A stretch of DNA of 64,000 bases, taken from assembly GCF_009883795.1 (NCBI RefSeq), contig NZ_CP033868.1:186001-250000 (forward strand), given 5' to 3'. The DNA is from Coxiella endosymbiont of Amblyomma sculptum. GTDB lineage: Bacteria > Pseudomonadota > Gammaproteobacteria > Coxiellales > Coxiellaceae. A program made the position numbers and the translations under genes. This document shows positions 8,704 to 17,846 of this stretch, in pieces (position 1 is the first letter of the stretch; each line of letters begins with the position of its first letter). The notes beneath the pieces were generated by a model. That model saw only the letters and a list, made by a program, of their open reading frames with translations, had not been told where the DNA came from and made no database searches.

Positions 8704-8717
8704 AAACAATTTTAGAT

Positions 8718-9221
8718 TTAACGACGTTTTCGAAAAAATTCTTTTAAAGCAGAAGAACATTCATCCGACAGAATTCCGCCTTTCCATGAAAGGCGGTGGT
8801 TTGTCCACAATTCATCTAAAATTCGACATCCTTCCTTTTTGGTCCAAGCCCGAAGAGGACGAAAAGCTCCGAAGACAAGACGCTGAATTCTGGCATGAAC
8901 TATCGCCCCCAGACACATTAAACAAGGTTCTAAAGTAACATACAAAGTTGTTTTGAGTAAACGATAATTTCCAAGATTTCTGGCGGCTTCTCGAATCGCA
9001 AGCATTTCCGCATGAGCCGTAGGGTCAATTGTTTTTACGGGACAGTTGAACCCTTCTCCAAGGATTGTACCATCTTTTGTCAAAACTGCACCAATCGGAA
9101 TTTCTTGGTTTTCGGATTGTCTTGCTAAAAAAAGCGCCTTCCGAATAAAAAATTCGTCAGCCGCATCGCATAGAACGTTTTTTATTTTCGAGGTATTGCT
9201 GTCTTGCACAAGAACCCTCAT
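8718..9221 (-). CDS. tadA: tRNA-specific adenosine deaminase TadA
   Basis: 167 residues. TadA converts A34 to inosine in tRNA-Arg(ACG), needed to read CGN codons. The zinc site is intact: DPTAHAEM (His70, catalytic Glu72) and TLEPCLMC (Cys100, Cys103). C-terminal half: NYRLLKTTLYVTLEP, GAIVHARIQRLVFGA, then GGILSDECSSALKEFFRKRR typical of TadA. The loop after VFGA usually reads like DxKxGAAGS; here it is FRPLRAWTKKEG, a divergent stretch. The first 8-10 residues exceed the family average, so a later start is possible. The gene runs toward fabZ, with 14 bases between the stops. Confidence 0.93.
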   Translation of the reverse strand: MRVLVQDSNTSKIKNVLCDAADEFFIRKALFLARQSENQEIPIGAVLTKDGTILGEGFNCPVKTIDPTAHAEMLAIREAARNLGNYRLLKTTLYVTLEPCLMCLGAIVHARIQRLVFGAFRPLRAWTKKEGCRILDELWTNHRLSWKGGILSDECSSALKEFFRKRR

Positions 9222-9879
9222 ATTTTAGGTCTGATTCGTTACAAGAAATCGGAATAGAACTAAAAAATGATTGTATTCTTCTAGGTAACTTTGCATCAAT
9301 GGAAAAATGCTAATAATCGTCATCAGTATCTAAATATTGTGATGTGGAAAATTACCGGCATCGCGTTGTGAAGAAAGTTAGAAAACAGAAATAAAAATCT
9401 ACTACATTGGTCGGTCTAGAAAACTTATTGTTCGTTCTTGAAAAAGACGAAAATCTGATTTTCTTTAGTTGACTTGCGACCGAAGAGTTGTTTTCAGATT
9501 GGTCATCCTAAGAACGCTAATTTTGTGCGCCGTCTTACCCGATTTCTTTTAAAATGTGACAATTGTATTAATTTCTTGACCAAAGAAGAAAAAGTGGTCT
9601 ATAACAGACTTAAGAAATACACAAAAAAGAAACGCACAATTGAACTAAAGTGCTATTTAGAAATCGAAGAAAATTTGTAAAAGCAATACAACTTTCTGTA
9701 ATAGCGTTACAGCAATTTTTAAGGACAAAGAAGATTATTTGTCTGTCTTAATTAGTATTTATTTTACGATATCTTTTCTCGCAAAAAAATTTCTTGCGTC
9801 TTTTTGATTTTGCTTCACCAGATTTATTAAATCTGGTACACTGTTTCCAACCGGGGTAGAGAAGAAGGACAGAATATTT
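9222..9879. other. 658-base intergenic region between tadA and ppa
   Basis: No recognisable gene. A 68-codon rightward frame (9474-9680) contains a CDNC pair and a lysine-rich tail but resembles no family I know; its TTG start has no clear ribosome site. The stretch looks like decayed coding DNA. A palindrome at 9818-9836 precedes ppa. Confidence 0.55.
9818..9836 (+). promoter_or_regulatory. Perfect 19-base palindrome upstream of ppa
   Basis: CCAGATTTATTAAATCTGG: 9-base arms around one central base. There is no T-run after it, and the tight centre suits a protein-binding operator better than a terminator. It lies 43 bases before the ppa start. Confidence 0.35.
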
Positions 9880-10398
9880 ATGGGTTTAGAAAGTAGTAAT
9901 GTCAACAATTTTGATGCGATTATTGAAATTTCTACATACGGAAGTGTTAAGTATGAGTACAATCAGAAATCTCAAATTTTGACTGTTGATCGATTTATTT
10001 TTACAGCTGTACGATATCCTTGTAATTATGGATTCGTACCGGATACATTAGCCGAAGATGGCGACCCGCTAGATGTACTGGTCGTCACACCGACGCCTGT
10101 ACAATCAGGAACCGCGATACAAGTACGCGCGGTAGGGTTGATGCGGATGGAAGATGAAACTGGAAGGGACAACAAAATCTTGGCGTTTCCCCTAGAAAAG
10201 GCTTGCAGAGAATATAGATTTATTCGATCCATCGAAGATGTGTCGCCTTTATTGTTGGATAACATTTCTCATTTTTTTACACATTATAAGGATTTGGAGC
10301 CTAATAAATGGTCTAAAGTGTATGGATGGGAAAACAAAGACGCAGCAGAAAAGGAATTACAATCTAGTAGACGAAAAAATCTTAAGAAAGATCTATAG
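9880..10398 (+). CDS. ppa: Inorganic pyrophosphatase (family I)
   Basis: 172 residues. It hydrolyses pyrophosphate in the cytoplasm, pulling biosynthetic reactions forward. The family I signature EDGDPLDVLV with metal-binding Asp residues is intact, preceded by the usual IIEISTYGSVKYEY, VDRFIFTAVRYPCNYGFVP. FFTHYKDLEPNKWSKVYGW is the typical C-terminal region. GAAGAAGGA lies about 10 bases before the ATG. Length is normal (E. coli 176). It stands alone, with purL 124 bases downstream on the same strand. Confidence 0.96.
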   Translation: MGLESSNVNNFDAIIEISTYGSVKYEYNQKSQILTVDRFIFTAVRYPCNYGFVPDTLAEDGDPLDVLVVTPTPVQSGTAIQVRAVGLMRMEDETGRDNKILAFPLEKACREYRFIRSIEDVSPLLLDNISHFFTHYKDLEPNKWSKVYGWENKDAAEKELQSSRRKNLKKDL

Positions 10399-10522
10399 AA
10401 AATTGTTATTTGTTCTTCAAACCTAAATCGCAAAACACTAGAGAAAAAACATACAGATAGATGACAGTAATAGAAAGAAAAGAGCGGTTTAAGGATTCGA
10501 AGGAACATAAAAGACTGGCGTT

Positions 10523-13500
10523 ATGTTGTTTTTGCAAGGTTTTCAAATTTATACACCGTTTCGTCGACAGAAAATCTTACAACGCTTAAAACAAAAATAT
10601 CCTAAAATTCGCAGTGTTGAAGCAACGTACGGGTACTTTGTCGAATGTGAAAGGTCTTTGTGTTCTGAAGAACGAAAGCAATTGCGGTGCCTATTGTCGA
10701 ACGCCCGGTTTACCTATCCTAGATTTTCCAAAGAGTTTTCTTGTTGGGTTCTTCCTCGTCTGGGCACTGTATCTTCTTGGTCATCGAACGCTACGGAAAT
10801 CGCACGCAATTGTTGTATGCCTTTTGTCACTCGGATTGAACGAGGAATCTTTTATCGTCTGTTTGGAATTTCTCGTGAGGAGAGTGAACAAAATTTTCAA
10901 ATAGCGTTAGAGTTGTACGATCCGTTAATTGAGTCGGTTTTGTTCTCTACGGATGCGTTGACTAGGATTTTCCAACGCCCTCCGCTCTTAAATTGTTCTT
11001 ATGTCAATTTATTGGAAAAAGGAAAAATTGCTTTGCTACAAGCAAATCAATTGCTAGGTCTTTCCTTGAGTGATAAGGAGATTCAGTACTTATCGAAATC
11101 CTTTCGTCAACTCAATCGCAATCCAACAGATGTTGAATTAATGATGTTTGCCCAGATAAATTCCGAACACTGTCGACACAAAACATTTAACGCAACGTGG
11201 AGAATTGATGGGAAACTAGAAGAAGAATCATTGTTTTCGATGGTTCGTTATACTCATAGGATAAATCCAAGACAAGTTTTGGTAGCGTATCGCGACAATG
11301 CAGCGGTTGTCAAAAGTTCTACTAGTCACATTCTCGAAATCAATTCCACTACCCGTTTCTATGAGAAAATAAGAAAACATCTGTGTAAAGTGTTAAAAGT
11401 AGAAACGCACAATCACCCTACCGCTGTATTACCCTTTTCTGGTGCAGCGACAGGAAGCGGTGGCGAAATTCGGGATGAAATGGCCACAGGTCGTGGTGGA
11501 CAAAGTCAAGCAGGGATGACTGGATTTTCCGTATCGCATCTTCGTATTCCTGGTTTTTCCCAACCTTGGGAGAAGAAAGACTTTAAAAAAAAATCAAAAT
11601 TGTCATCACCTTTAGAAATCATTTTGCGCGGACCTGTTGGTGCAGCTTCATTTAACAACGAATTTGGGCGACCAACCATTTGTGGTTATTTTCGAACGTT
11701 GGAATGCGAAGGGAATTTTTTTCCTAAAACCGATGAAGAAAAAGTTTCTTACGGATACCACAAACCCATTATGATTTCTGGAGGCATTGGACAAATTTAT
11801 CGCTCGCAAGTTGAAAAAAAATCTTTTAAAAAAAATACGTTTCTGGTAGTTATTGGTGGCCCCGCTATGCCTATAGGTTTAGGAGGAGGATTGGCTGCTT
11901 CTCGGGCAAGTATCGTTGAGTCTTTAGATTTTGCGTCTGTACAACGCGCAAACCCTGAGATGCAACGTCGTACACAAGAATTAATTAATGGATGTGTTGC
12001 TTTAGGAAAAAAAAATCCCATTTTAAGTATTCATGATGTAGGTGCTGGGGGTTTATCAAATGCTTTTCCAGAATTGGTTAGGACCAGTGGATGTGGAGGA
12101 GAGATTGAATTGAGGGACATTCCTATCGATGCTCCAGGGATGACTCCCTTAGAGATATGGTGTAATGAGGCACAGGAACGATTTGTTCTTGCCATTAGAC
12201 CGAAAGCATTGAAGACATTTTGTTCTATTGCTGAACGCGAACGCTGCCCTTTTGCAATTGTTGGATATGCAAAGCCGAAGAAAGAATTGGTAGTGAATGA
12301 TAACCATTTTCATAATTGCCCCGTCGATGTACCGTTGACTCTTTTATTCGATACAGTGCCTCCAATACAGAGAAAAGACCGACAACGATCATTCTGTAAC
12401 TTTTTTCCCCTTGATGTCGCGCATCTTAATCTAGCCGATATTGTCAAGAGAATTTTGCAATACCCTACAGTAGCAGACAAAAGTTTCTTAATCACCATTG
12501 GTGATCGTTCTGTAGGCGGAAAAATCGCTCGTGATCAAATGGTGGGTCCTTGGCAAGTACCGGTAGCAGATGTAGGAGTGGCGACAAATAGTTTTTTCGG
12601 CTATCAGGGACAAGCTTTAGCGATCGGCGAGAGAGCTCCGGTGGCTATGGTTGATTCCGTAGCATCGGCAAGAATAGCGATTGGAGAAGCCATTACCAAT
12701 ATAGCTGCTGCACCTATTGAAAAAATTTCTCAAATTGTATTGTCGGCAAATTGGATGGTGGCAGAAAATTTTCCGGGAGAAGGGGCCAATTTGTATGAAT
12801 CCGTTCGAGCGGTTACAAAAGAATTTTGTCCTGCATTGGGAATTTGTATTCCAGTAGGAAAGGATTCTTTGTCTATGCGTACTTCTTGGAAAGAAGGAAA
12901 TTGTACAAAAAATGTAATATCGCCACTTTCTTTAATTGTTACAGCTACAGCACCTGTATTAGATGTTCGTTACACACTCACTCCACAATTGAAAATCGAT
13001 ATGGAAACCCGATTGTTGCTTATCGATTTAGGTAAAGGCGCTCATCCATTAGGAGGTTCCTGTTTGACTCAAGTGTACGATGGGATAGGAGGAAAACCTC
13101 CTGACGTTGACGATCCTTATCTACTACGGAATTTTTTTCAAGCAATTCAAATGCTCAATCGCAGAAAACTATTGCTGGCGTACCACGACCGTTCTGATGG
13201 AGGATTGCTAACAACTTTATGTGAAATGGCTTTTTCTGCACATATTGGAATTACTATTGAAATACATTCTTTAGGAAAAAATCCAATAGCCAGTGTGTTT
13301 ACCGAATCTTTAGGATCGGTTATTCAAGTTAGAAAAGAAAACGTTGTCAGTGTACTAAAAATTTTAGAGAAATACAGACTAAAAATGCACACACACGTTA
13401 TTGGAAAACTTAACAAATCAGACGCATTTATTTTAAATTATCGAGGAAAAAGTATTTTTCAAGAAAATCGTACTGTCTTGCATCGGTGGTGGAGCGAGAC

Positions 13501-14431
13501 AAGCTATAAATTACAGAAATTACGGGACAACCCAATCTGCGCTAAACAGCAATACGATAAATTACTGGATAAAGACAATCCTGAATTGACGATATTAAGT
13601 TCTTTTTATAACGGTAGAGAAAAGAAAAACTCGTTTCCCCATATTGGCACAGGGGTGCGACCTCGTGTCGCTATTTTACGAGAACAAGGTAGCAATGGCC
13701 ATCGAGAAATGGCCGCCGCTTTTTATTTTGCAGGATTCAACAGTGTTGACATACATATGAGCGATTTGTTGAAAAATAATTGTATTGATTTGAAAACATT
13801 TAATGGATTAGTTGCTTGCGGAGGATTTTCTTTTGGCGATGTATTGGGTGCCGGTCGTGGATGGGCGCAATCGATCTTAATGCATCCGAGAATTTCGGAT
13901 GCTTTCGCTTTGTTTTTCCAAAATAAAAATTGTTTCTCACTAGGAGTTTGTAACGGTTGTCAACTTTTTTCTCATTTGAAATCAATAATTCCAGGTGCTG
14001 AAGATTGGCCTGTTTTCGAACGCAATGTATCGGAACAATTCGAAGCACGTCTTTCCCTAGTAGAAATTCCAGAATCTCCTTCTCTCTTTTTTCAGGGGAT
14101 GGAGGGCGGTCGCCTTCCCATTGTAGTTTCACACGGGGAGGGGCGTGCCGTATTCGAAATGGGGAGAGAAGAAAGAGTAACAGAAAAAAAATTGATCACT
14201 ATGCGTTATATCAATTCCCACGGGATACCTACAAAAAATTATCCGGAAAATCCTAACGGCAGTCCATTTGGAATTACAGGACTGACTGTACCGGACGGTC
14301 GAATAACTATTCTTATGCCTCATCCCGAAAGAGTTTTCCGTACGATTCAATTTTCTTGGCATCCCAAAGAATGGGGAGCAATGAGCCCCTGGATGTATAT
14401 GTTTTACAATGCACGGACATGGCTGAATTGA
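10523..14431 (+). CDS. purL: Phosphoribosylformylglycinamidine synthase, large single-chain form
   Basis: 1302 residues, close to E. coli PurL (1295). It converts FGAR, glutamine and ATP to FGAM in purine synthesis. Domain order: N-terminal PurS-like region, linker, two AIRS-type ATP-binding halves (KVETHNHPTAVLPFSGAATG, GPVGAASFNNEFGRP, SIHDVGAGGLSNAFPE; then VGGKIARDQMVGPWQ, CIPVGKDSLSMR, YHDRSDGG), and a class I glutamine amidotransferase domain with Cys1143 in GVCNGCQLFSHL and the His/Glu pair in LMPHPERVFR. The frame is intact throughout. The large form is typical of gamma- and betaproteobacteria, against an alphaproteobacterial assignment. purE at the other end of the window is a second purine gene. 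Confidence 0.97.
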   Translation: MLFLQGFQIYTPFRRQKILQRLKQKYPKIRSVEATYGYFVECERSLCSEERKQLRCLLSNARFTYPRFSKEFSCWVLPRLGTVSSWSSNATEIARNCCMPFVTRIERGIFYRLFGISREESEQNFQIALELYDPLIESVLFSTDALTRIFQRPPLLNCSYVNLLEKGKIALLQANQLLGLSLSDKEIQYLSKSFRQLNRNPTDVELMMFAQINSEHCRHKTFNATWRIDGKLEEESLFSMVRYTHRINPRQVLVAYRDNAAVVKSSTSHILEINSTTRFYEKIRKHLCKVLKVETHNHPTAVLPFSGAATGSGGEIRDEMATGRGGQSQAGMTGFSVSHLRIPGFSQPWEKKDFKKKSKLSSPLEIILRGPVGAASFNNEFGRPTICGYFRTLECEGNFFPKTDEEKVSYGYHKPIMISGGIGQIYRSQVEKKSFKKNTFLVVIGGPAMPIGLGGGLAASRASIVESLDFASVQRANPEMQRRTQELINGCVALGKKNPILSIHDVGAGGLSNAFPELVRTSGCGGEIELRDIPIDAPGMTPLEIWCNEAQERFVLAIRPKALKTFCSIAERERCPFAIVGYAKPKKELVVNDNHFHNCPVDVPLTLLFDTVPPIQRKDRQRSFCNFFPLDVAHLNLADIVKRILQYPTVADKSFLITIGDRSVGGKIARDQMVGPWQVPVADVGVATNSFFGYQGQALAIGERAPVAMVDSVASARIAIGEAITNIAAAPIEKISQIVLSANWMVAENFPGEGANLYESVRAVTKEFCPALGICIPVGKDSLSMRTSWKEGNCTKNVISPLSLIVTATAPVLDVRYTLTPQLKIDMETRLLLIDLGKGAHPLGGSCLTQVYDGIGGKPPDVDDPYLLRNFFQAIQMLNRRKLLLAYHDRSDGGLLTTLCEMAFSAHIGITIEIHSLGKNPIASVFTESLGSVIQVRKENVVSVLKILEKYRLKMHTHVIGKLNKSDAFILNYRGKSIFQENRTVLHRWWSETSYKLQKLRDNPICAKQQYDKLLDKDNPELTILSSFYNGREKKNSFPHIGTGVRPRVAILREQGSNGHREMAAAFYFAGFNSVDIHMSDLLKNNCIDLKTFNGLVACGGFSFGDVLGAGRGWAQSILMHPRISDAFALFFQNKNCFSLGVCNGCQLFSHLKSIIPGAEDWPVFERNVSEQFEARLSLVEIPESPSLFFQGMEGGRLPIVVSHGEGRAVFEMGREERVTEKKLITMRYINSHGIPTKNYPENPNGSPFGITGLTVPDGRITILMPHPERVFRTIQFSWHPKEWGAMSPWMYMFYNARTWLN

Positions 14432-14645
14432 ATGACTCGAATTTTGAGTTGCGGAAAAGGAGAGCTTTTGCTCTTCTAAGAAAGCGTTTTTTATCGTCTT
14501 GAATACTTTTCTCTGTTGTCGGAAAGAGAGTGGAATACGTTCCTCGTTTTTTGTCGTCTTATTTTACGACTTCCGTAAACAATTCCGAAAAACTATTTTG
14601 AACTGTTTAAATTTTATATTTACCTTTTCACAAGAAAATGTGTTT

Positions 14646-15791
14646 TCATTTCAATGAATTGATTAATGCTTTTAAAAATCTAGCTATTTCCCCTCCCGTG
14701 ACAATTCGATGGTCACTGGTTACAGATAAGGGCAGTATTCGATGAATTGCCGGGTGTCCATTTTCAGGAACTACTTGTTCTCGTATACGACCCACACCAA
14801 TAGTCGTAACTAACGGCGGCAAAACAACAGGATTTGCGTAACGTCCTGCAAAGATTCCAAAGTTGGATAACATGATTGTTGCGTCTTGAAGATCTTGAGA
14901 ACGAAAACTCCGCGTTTTTGCCATTTCTTTGAAACGATTAATTTGTTGACGGAGCTCATTGTTGTTTTTACGAGAGACATCTTCTAAAACCGGAACGTAT
15001 AGTCCGTGGTTGGTATCAACTGCGATCCCTATGTTGATTTGTTTTTTTATTTGATAGCTCATTGTATTGCTGTCGAAGTGGGCGTTCATAATGGGAACTT
15101 TTGCGCAAGCTTTTTCAATGGCTCGAATTATCTGTACAGAAATGTCTTTTCGATCTTTCCAGGAATGAATGTCTGCATCATCTGTCAGACTGACAGGAAC
15201 TATATCACGGTGAGATTGACTCATACTAAGAACCATTGCTCTCCGGACATTGGACAACAAATAGTTGTCAGACAAAGAAGAAGATGAATGAGAGGAAAAA
15301 TCTCTTTTTAAGTAGGTCTGTTGCAATCGAAAAGCTTCCTTAATATCATCGGAAGTGATTGTTTTTCCTTGAAACTTGACCGTAGAAAGATCTACACCAA
15401 GTTGCTTAGCAAGTCTTCGAACACCCGGAGTTGCTTGAGCGATTTTTCTTTCTTCGAATTTTTGGATTGCAACGTATGTATCGGCTTGTTCGATAGTTTC
15501 GTTTTCTTGAGAAATATTAACAATCATTTCAGAGTCTTCTGAAATTTCTTTTTCAGATGTTTCTTCAAATCCGACAAGAGCATAACCGGTTTTTATAGTA
15601 TCACCTTTTTTTCCAAACAACTTTTCGATTTTTCCGGGAAAGGGAGAAGGAACATCTACAATTGCTTTTGCTGTTTCCATAGCAACCAAAGGTTGATCTG
15701 CTGTAACTTTGTCTCCTTCTTGTACGTGCCATTTACAAATCACTGCATCAGGCAAACCTTCTCCTAAATCGGGCAGTTTAAAAAATTTCAT
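14646..15791 (-). CDS. pdhC: 2-oxoacid dehydrogenase E2 (dihydrolipoyl acyltransferase)
   Basis: 381 residues. One lipoyl domain (residues 1-78; lipoyl Lys42 in METAKAIVDVPS), one short peripheral-subunit-binding domain (about 115-150; TPGVRRLAKQLGVDLS) and a catalytic acyltransferase core. The active-site His361 is present in SDHRIVTGGEIARF; the usual Asp four residues later (DHRxxDG) is Thr, as I recall for part of this E2 subfamily. It transfers the acyl group from E1 to CoA. The ATG abuts the pdhB stop (1-base overlap) in the operon ldh-pdhA-pdhB-pdhC. No E3 (lpd) follows, so E3 must be shared from elsewhere. The substrate cannot be fixed from sequence; the ldh context favours branched-chain 2-oxoacids over pyruvate. 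Confidence 0.9.
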   Translation of the reverse strand: MKFFKLPDLGEGLPDAVICKWHVQEGDKVTADQPLVAMETAKAIVDVPSPFPGKIEKLFGKKGDTIKTGYALVGFEETSEKEISEDSEMIVNISQENETIEQADTYVAIQKFEERKIAQATPGVRRLAKQLGVDLSTVKFQGKTITSDDIKEAFRLQQTYLKRDFSSHSSSSLSDNYLLSNVRRAMVLSMSQSHRDIVPVSLTDDADIHSWKDRKDISVQIIRAIEKACAKVPIMNAHFDSNTMSYQIKKQINIGIAVDTNHGLYVPVLEDVSRKNNNELRQQINRFKEMAKTRSFRSQDLQDATIMLSNFGIFAGRYANPVVLPPLVTTIGVGRIREQVVPENGHPAIHRILPLSVTSDHRIVTGGEIARFLKALINSLK

Positions 15792-16771
15792 TAGGAAAAT
15801 TCCATTAGAAATTGTACAGCCTGTATAATGCGACTAGTACTGGGCATATATTCTCTTTCTAGTTGAGAATAGGGTACGATGGTGTCGTATCCGGTTACAC
15901 GTTTGATAGGCGCCAACAGAGAAAACAAACCTTGTTCAGCGATTCCAGCCGCAATCTCAGCTCCAACTCCACCGGTCAACGGCGCTTCGTGGACGATTAT
16001 ACAGCGTCCAGTTTTTTCCACTGAGGACAAAATGGTATCCATATCCAGTGGCTTGATGGTGGTAACATCGATTATCTCCGCTTGTATACCCTGTGTAGCG
16101 AGTTGATTCGATGCTTCTACAGTCTCTTTGGTCATTGCGCCCCAAGTTACTAAGGTAACATCATAACCTTTTCGTAAAAGAAAACACTGGTCTAAAGCGA
16201 GTTCTTTTCCATCATTCGGAACGTCTTGCTTTACTAAGCGATAAATTCTTTTTGGTTCTAGAAAAAGAACGGGATCTGGATTGCGAATAGCAGCTAACAG
16301 CAATCGATAAGCTTTATCGGGAGACGAGGGGATGACTACTCTCAATCCCGGAATATGAGCAAATAAAGCCTCCATGCTCTCTGAATGGTGTTCTGGAGCA
16401 CGAATCCCCCCCCCGAAAGGGGCGCGATAAACTATGGGGCAATGCAACCGACCTCGAGTTCGATTTCGTAATCGTGTTGCGTGACTTACAATATGATCAA
16501 AACCAGAGTAGATGAACCCTCCAAATTGAAACTCGGCAACAGGTTTTAATCCCTGAGCCGCCATTCCTATTGAGATTCCTGAGATCGTACTTTCAGCCAA
16601 TGGCGTATCTAAAACCCGCTCAGGGCCAAATTTCTCAAGCAATCCTACAGTAGCGCGAAAAACTCCTCCGTTAACACCTACGTCTTCTCCTAATACAATA
16701 ACCGAATTGTCTTGTGTCATTTCGTAGGTTAATGCTTGATTGATGGCTTCAACTAATGTAATTTGAGCCAT
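15791..16771 (-). CDS. pdhB: 2-oxoacid dehydrogenase E1 beta subunit
   Basis: 326 residues, full length for E1 beta of the alpha2beta2 type. N-terminus AQITLVEAINQALTYEM, then VIVLGEDVGVNGGVFRAT, DTPLAESTISGISIGMA and the mid-region APFGGGIRAPEHHSES, all hallmarks of pyruvate/branched-chain E1 beta. The C-terminal transketolase domain holds VTLVTWGAM and IIDVTTIKPLD. With E1 alpha it performs the thiamine-diphosphate-dependent decarboxylation of a 2-oxoacid. The start overlaps the pdhA end by 23 bases. A TCCT-rich stretch just past the start on the + strand is GGAG-like in sense and serves as ribosome site. Confidence 0.93.
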   Translation of the reverse strand: MAQITLVEAINQALTYEMTQDNSVIVLGEDVGVNGGVFRATVGLLEKFGPERVLDTPLAESTISGISIGMAAQGLKPVAEFQFGGFIYSGFDHIVSHATRLRNRTRGRLHCPIVYRAPFGGGIRAPEHHSESMEALFAHIPGLRVVIPSSPDKAYRLLLAAIRNPDPVLFLEPKRIYRLVKQDVPNDGKELALDQCFLLRKGYDVTLVTWGAMTKETVEASNQLATQGIQAEIIDVTTIKPLDMDTILSSVEKTGRCIIVHEAPLTGGVGAEIAAGIAEQGLFSLLAPIKRVTGYDTIVPYSQLEREYMPSTSRIIQAVQFLMEFS

Positions 16772-17846
16772 TTTTTCCTCCGATTAACTCATCACGTTGT
16801 CTTTTAAGAAGTTTCGGCGGTTTTTCATACAGAAAATCAAATATATCTGTCGTCTTTGGTGCCGGTCTTTTCAGAAATTCCCTTACAATTTGATCGACTT
16901 GGTTAGCTAATTTAGTTTTTAATTCCATTTCTTTATCTTGCGACCACAATTTCTGAGAGTTCAAATAATTTCCGAGACGAACAATGGGTTCGAGTTTCCA
17001 AGCCGTTTTCAGCTCTGCAGAAGATATGTAGCGACTCGCATCATCGGCTGTAGTATGATCACACAGACGGTAGGTGATAGCTTCGATTAACGTAGGACCG
17101 CCTTCTGTTCGCGCTTTCTCTAAAGCTTTAGAAACCGCATAACGGACAGCAACGACATCGTTACCGTCTACTTGCCATCCATCAAATCCCCCGGCAATGG
17201 CTTTTTGAGCTAGCGTTTGACAGATAGTTTGTCGACCTCGATTTACAGAGATAGCCCATTGGTTGTTATTAACGACGAAAACCACTGGTAATTTCCAACA
17301 TCCCGCCAAATTAATGGCTTCGTAAAAATCTCCTTTGGAGGTACCACCATCTCCACAAATAGTTACTACAGCACGATTCTGTTTTCGATATTTGATAGCA
17401 TACGCGATTCCAGTCGCATGTAACAGTTGTCCTGCGATTGGAATACAATTGGGAAAATCATCTTTGACTTTAGGATTGGAATAATTATTACTCCATTCGT
17501 CTCCTCCCCAATAAGCCAGAAATTCTGATAGTTTTATTCCGCGTTCTAAAAACGCCCCTTGATCACGATAATAAGGGCAGAAAATGTCCTCGATTTTCAT
17601 AGCATTCCCCATACCAACTCCTACCGCTTCCTGACCCAAAGAGGAAGGATAAGTACCCATTTTTCCAGTACGCTGAAGATTGACAGCTTTTTTATCAAAG
17701 CAACGTATCAGAGACATTTGGTGATAGAGATGTAACAAAACATCGGGGGCTGCAAATTTGGGAAGAGGCTGAGAAAGTTTACTATTCTCATCAAGAAATT
17801 GTAAATGTCTAATGGTAAAATTAACCACATTTGTTGTTTTTAGCAT
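16749..17846 (-). CDS. pdhA: 2-oxoacid dehydrogenase E1 alpha subunit
   Basis: 365 residues from ATG 17846 (a GTG directly before it at 17849 is equally possible; GGAG lies 8 bases upstream of the ATG). The thiamine-diphosphate fold is complete: GTYPSSLGQEAVGVGMG, PYYRDQGAFLERG, and the cofactor motif GDGGTSKGDFYEA ending in VVNNNQWAIS. The phosphorylation-loop-like region YRLCDHTTADDASRY is the one seen in branched-chain/pyruvate E1 alpha. It overlaps ldh upstream by 26 bases and pdhB downstream by 23, so the operon is tightly coupled. Confidence 0.93.
   Translation of the reverse strand: MLKTTNVVNFTIRHLQFLDENSKLSQPLPKFAAPDVLLHLYHQMSLIRCFDKKAVNLQRTGKMGTYPSSLGQEAVGVGMGNAMKIEDIFCPYYRDQGAFLERGIKLSEFLAYWGGDEWSNNYSNPKVKDDFPNCIPIAGQLLHATGIAYAIKYRKQNRAVVTICGDGGTSKGDFYEAINLAGCWKLPVVFVVNNNQWAISVNRGRQTICQTLAQKAIAGGFDGWQVDGNDVVAVRYAVSKALEKARTEGGPTLIEAITYRLCDHTTADDASRYISSAELKTAWKLEPIVRLGNYLNSQKLWSQDKEMELKTKLANQVDQIVREFLKRPAPKTTDIFDFLYEKPPKLLKRQRDELIGGKNGSNYIS

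Noticed and set aside
9474-9680. 68-codon rightward frame between tadA and ppa
   Set aside because: TTG start without ribosome site, no family resemblance, in a stretch that otherwise looks decayed.
13800-14132. 110-codon leftward frame inside purL
   Set aside because: Lies wholly antisense to the intact amidotransferase domain of PurL and resembles nothing; a shadow frame.
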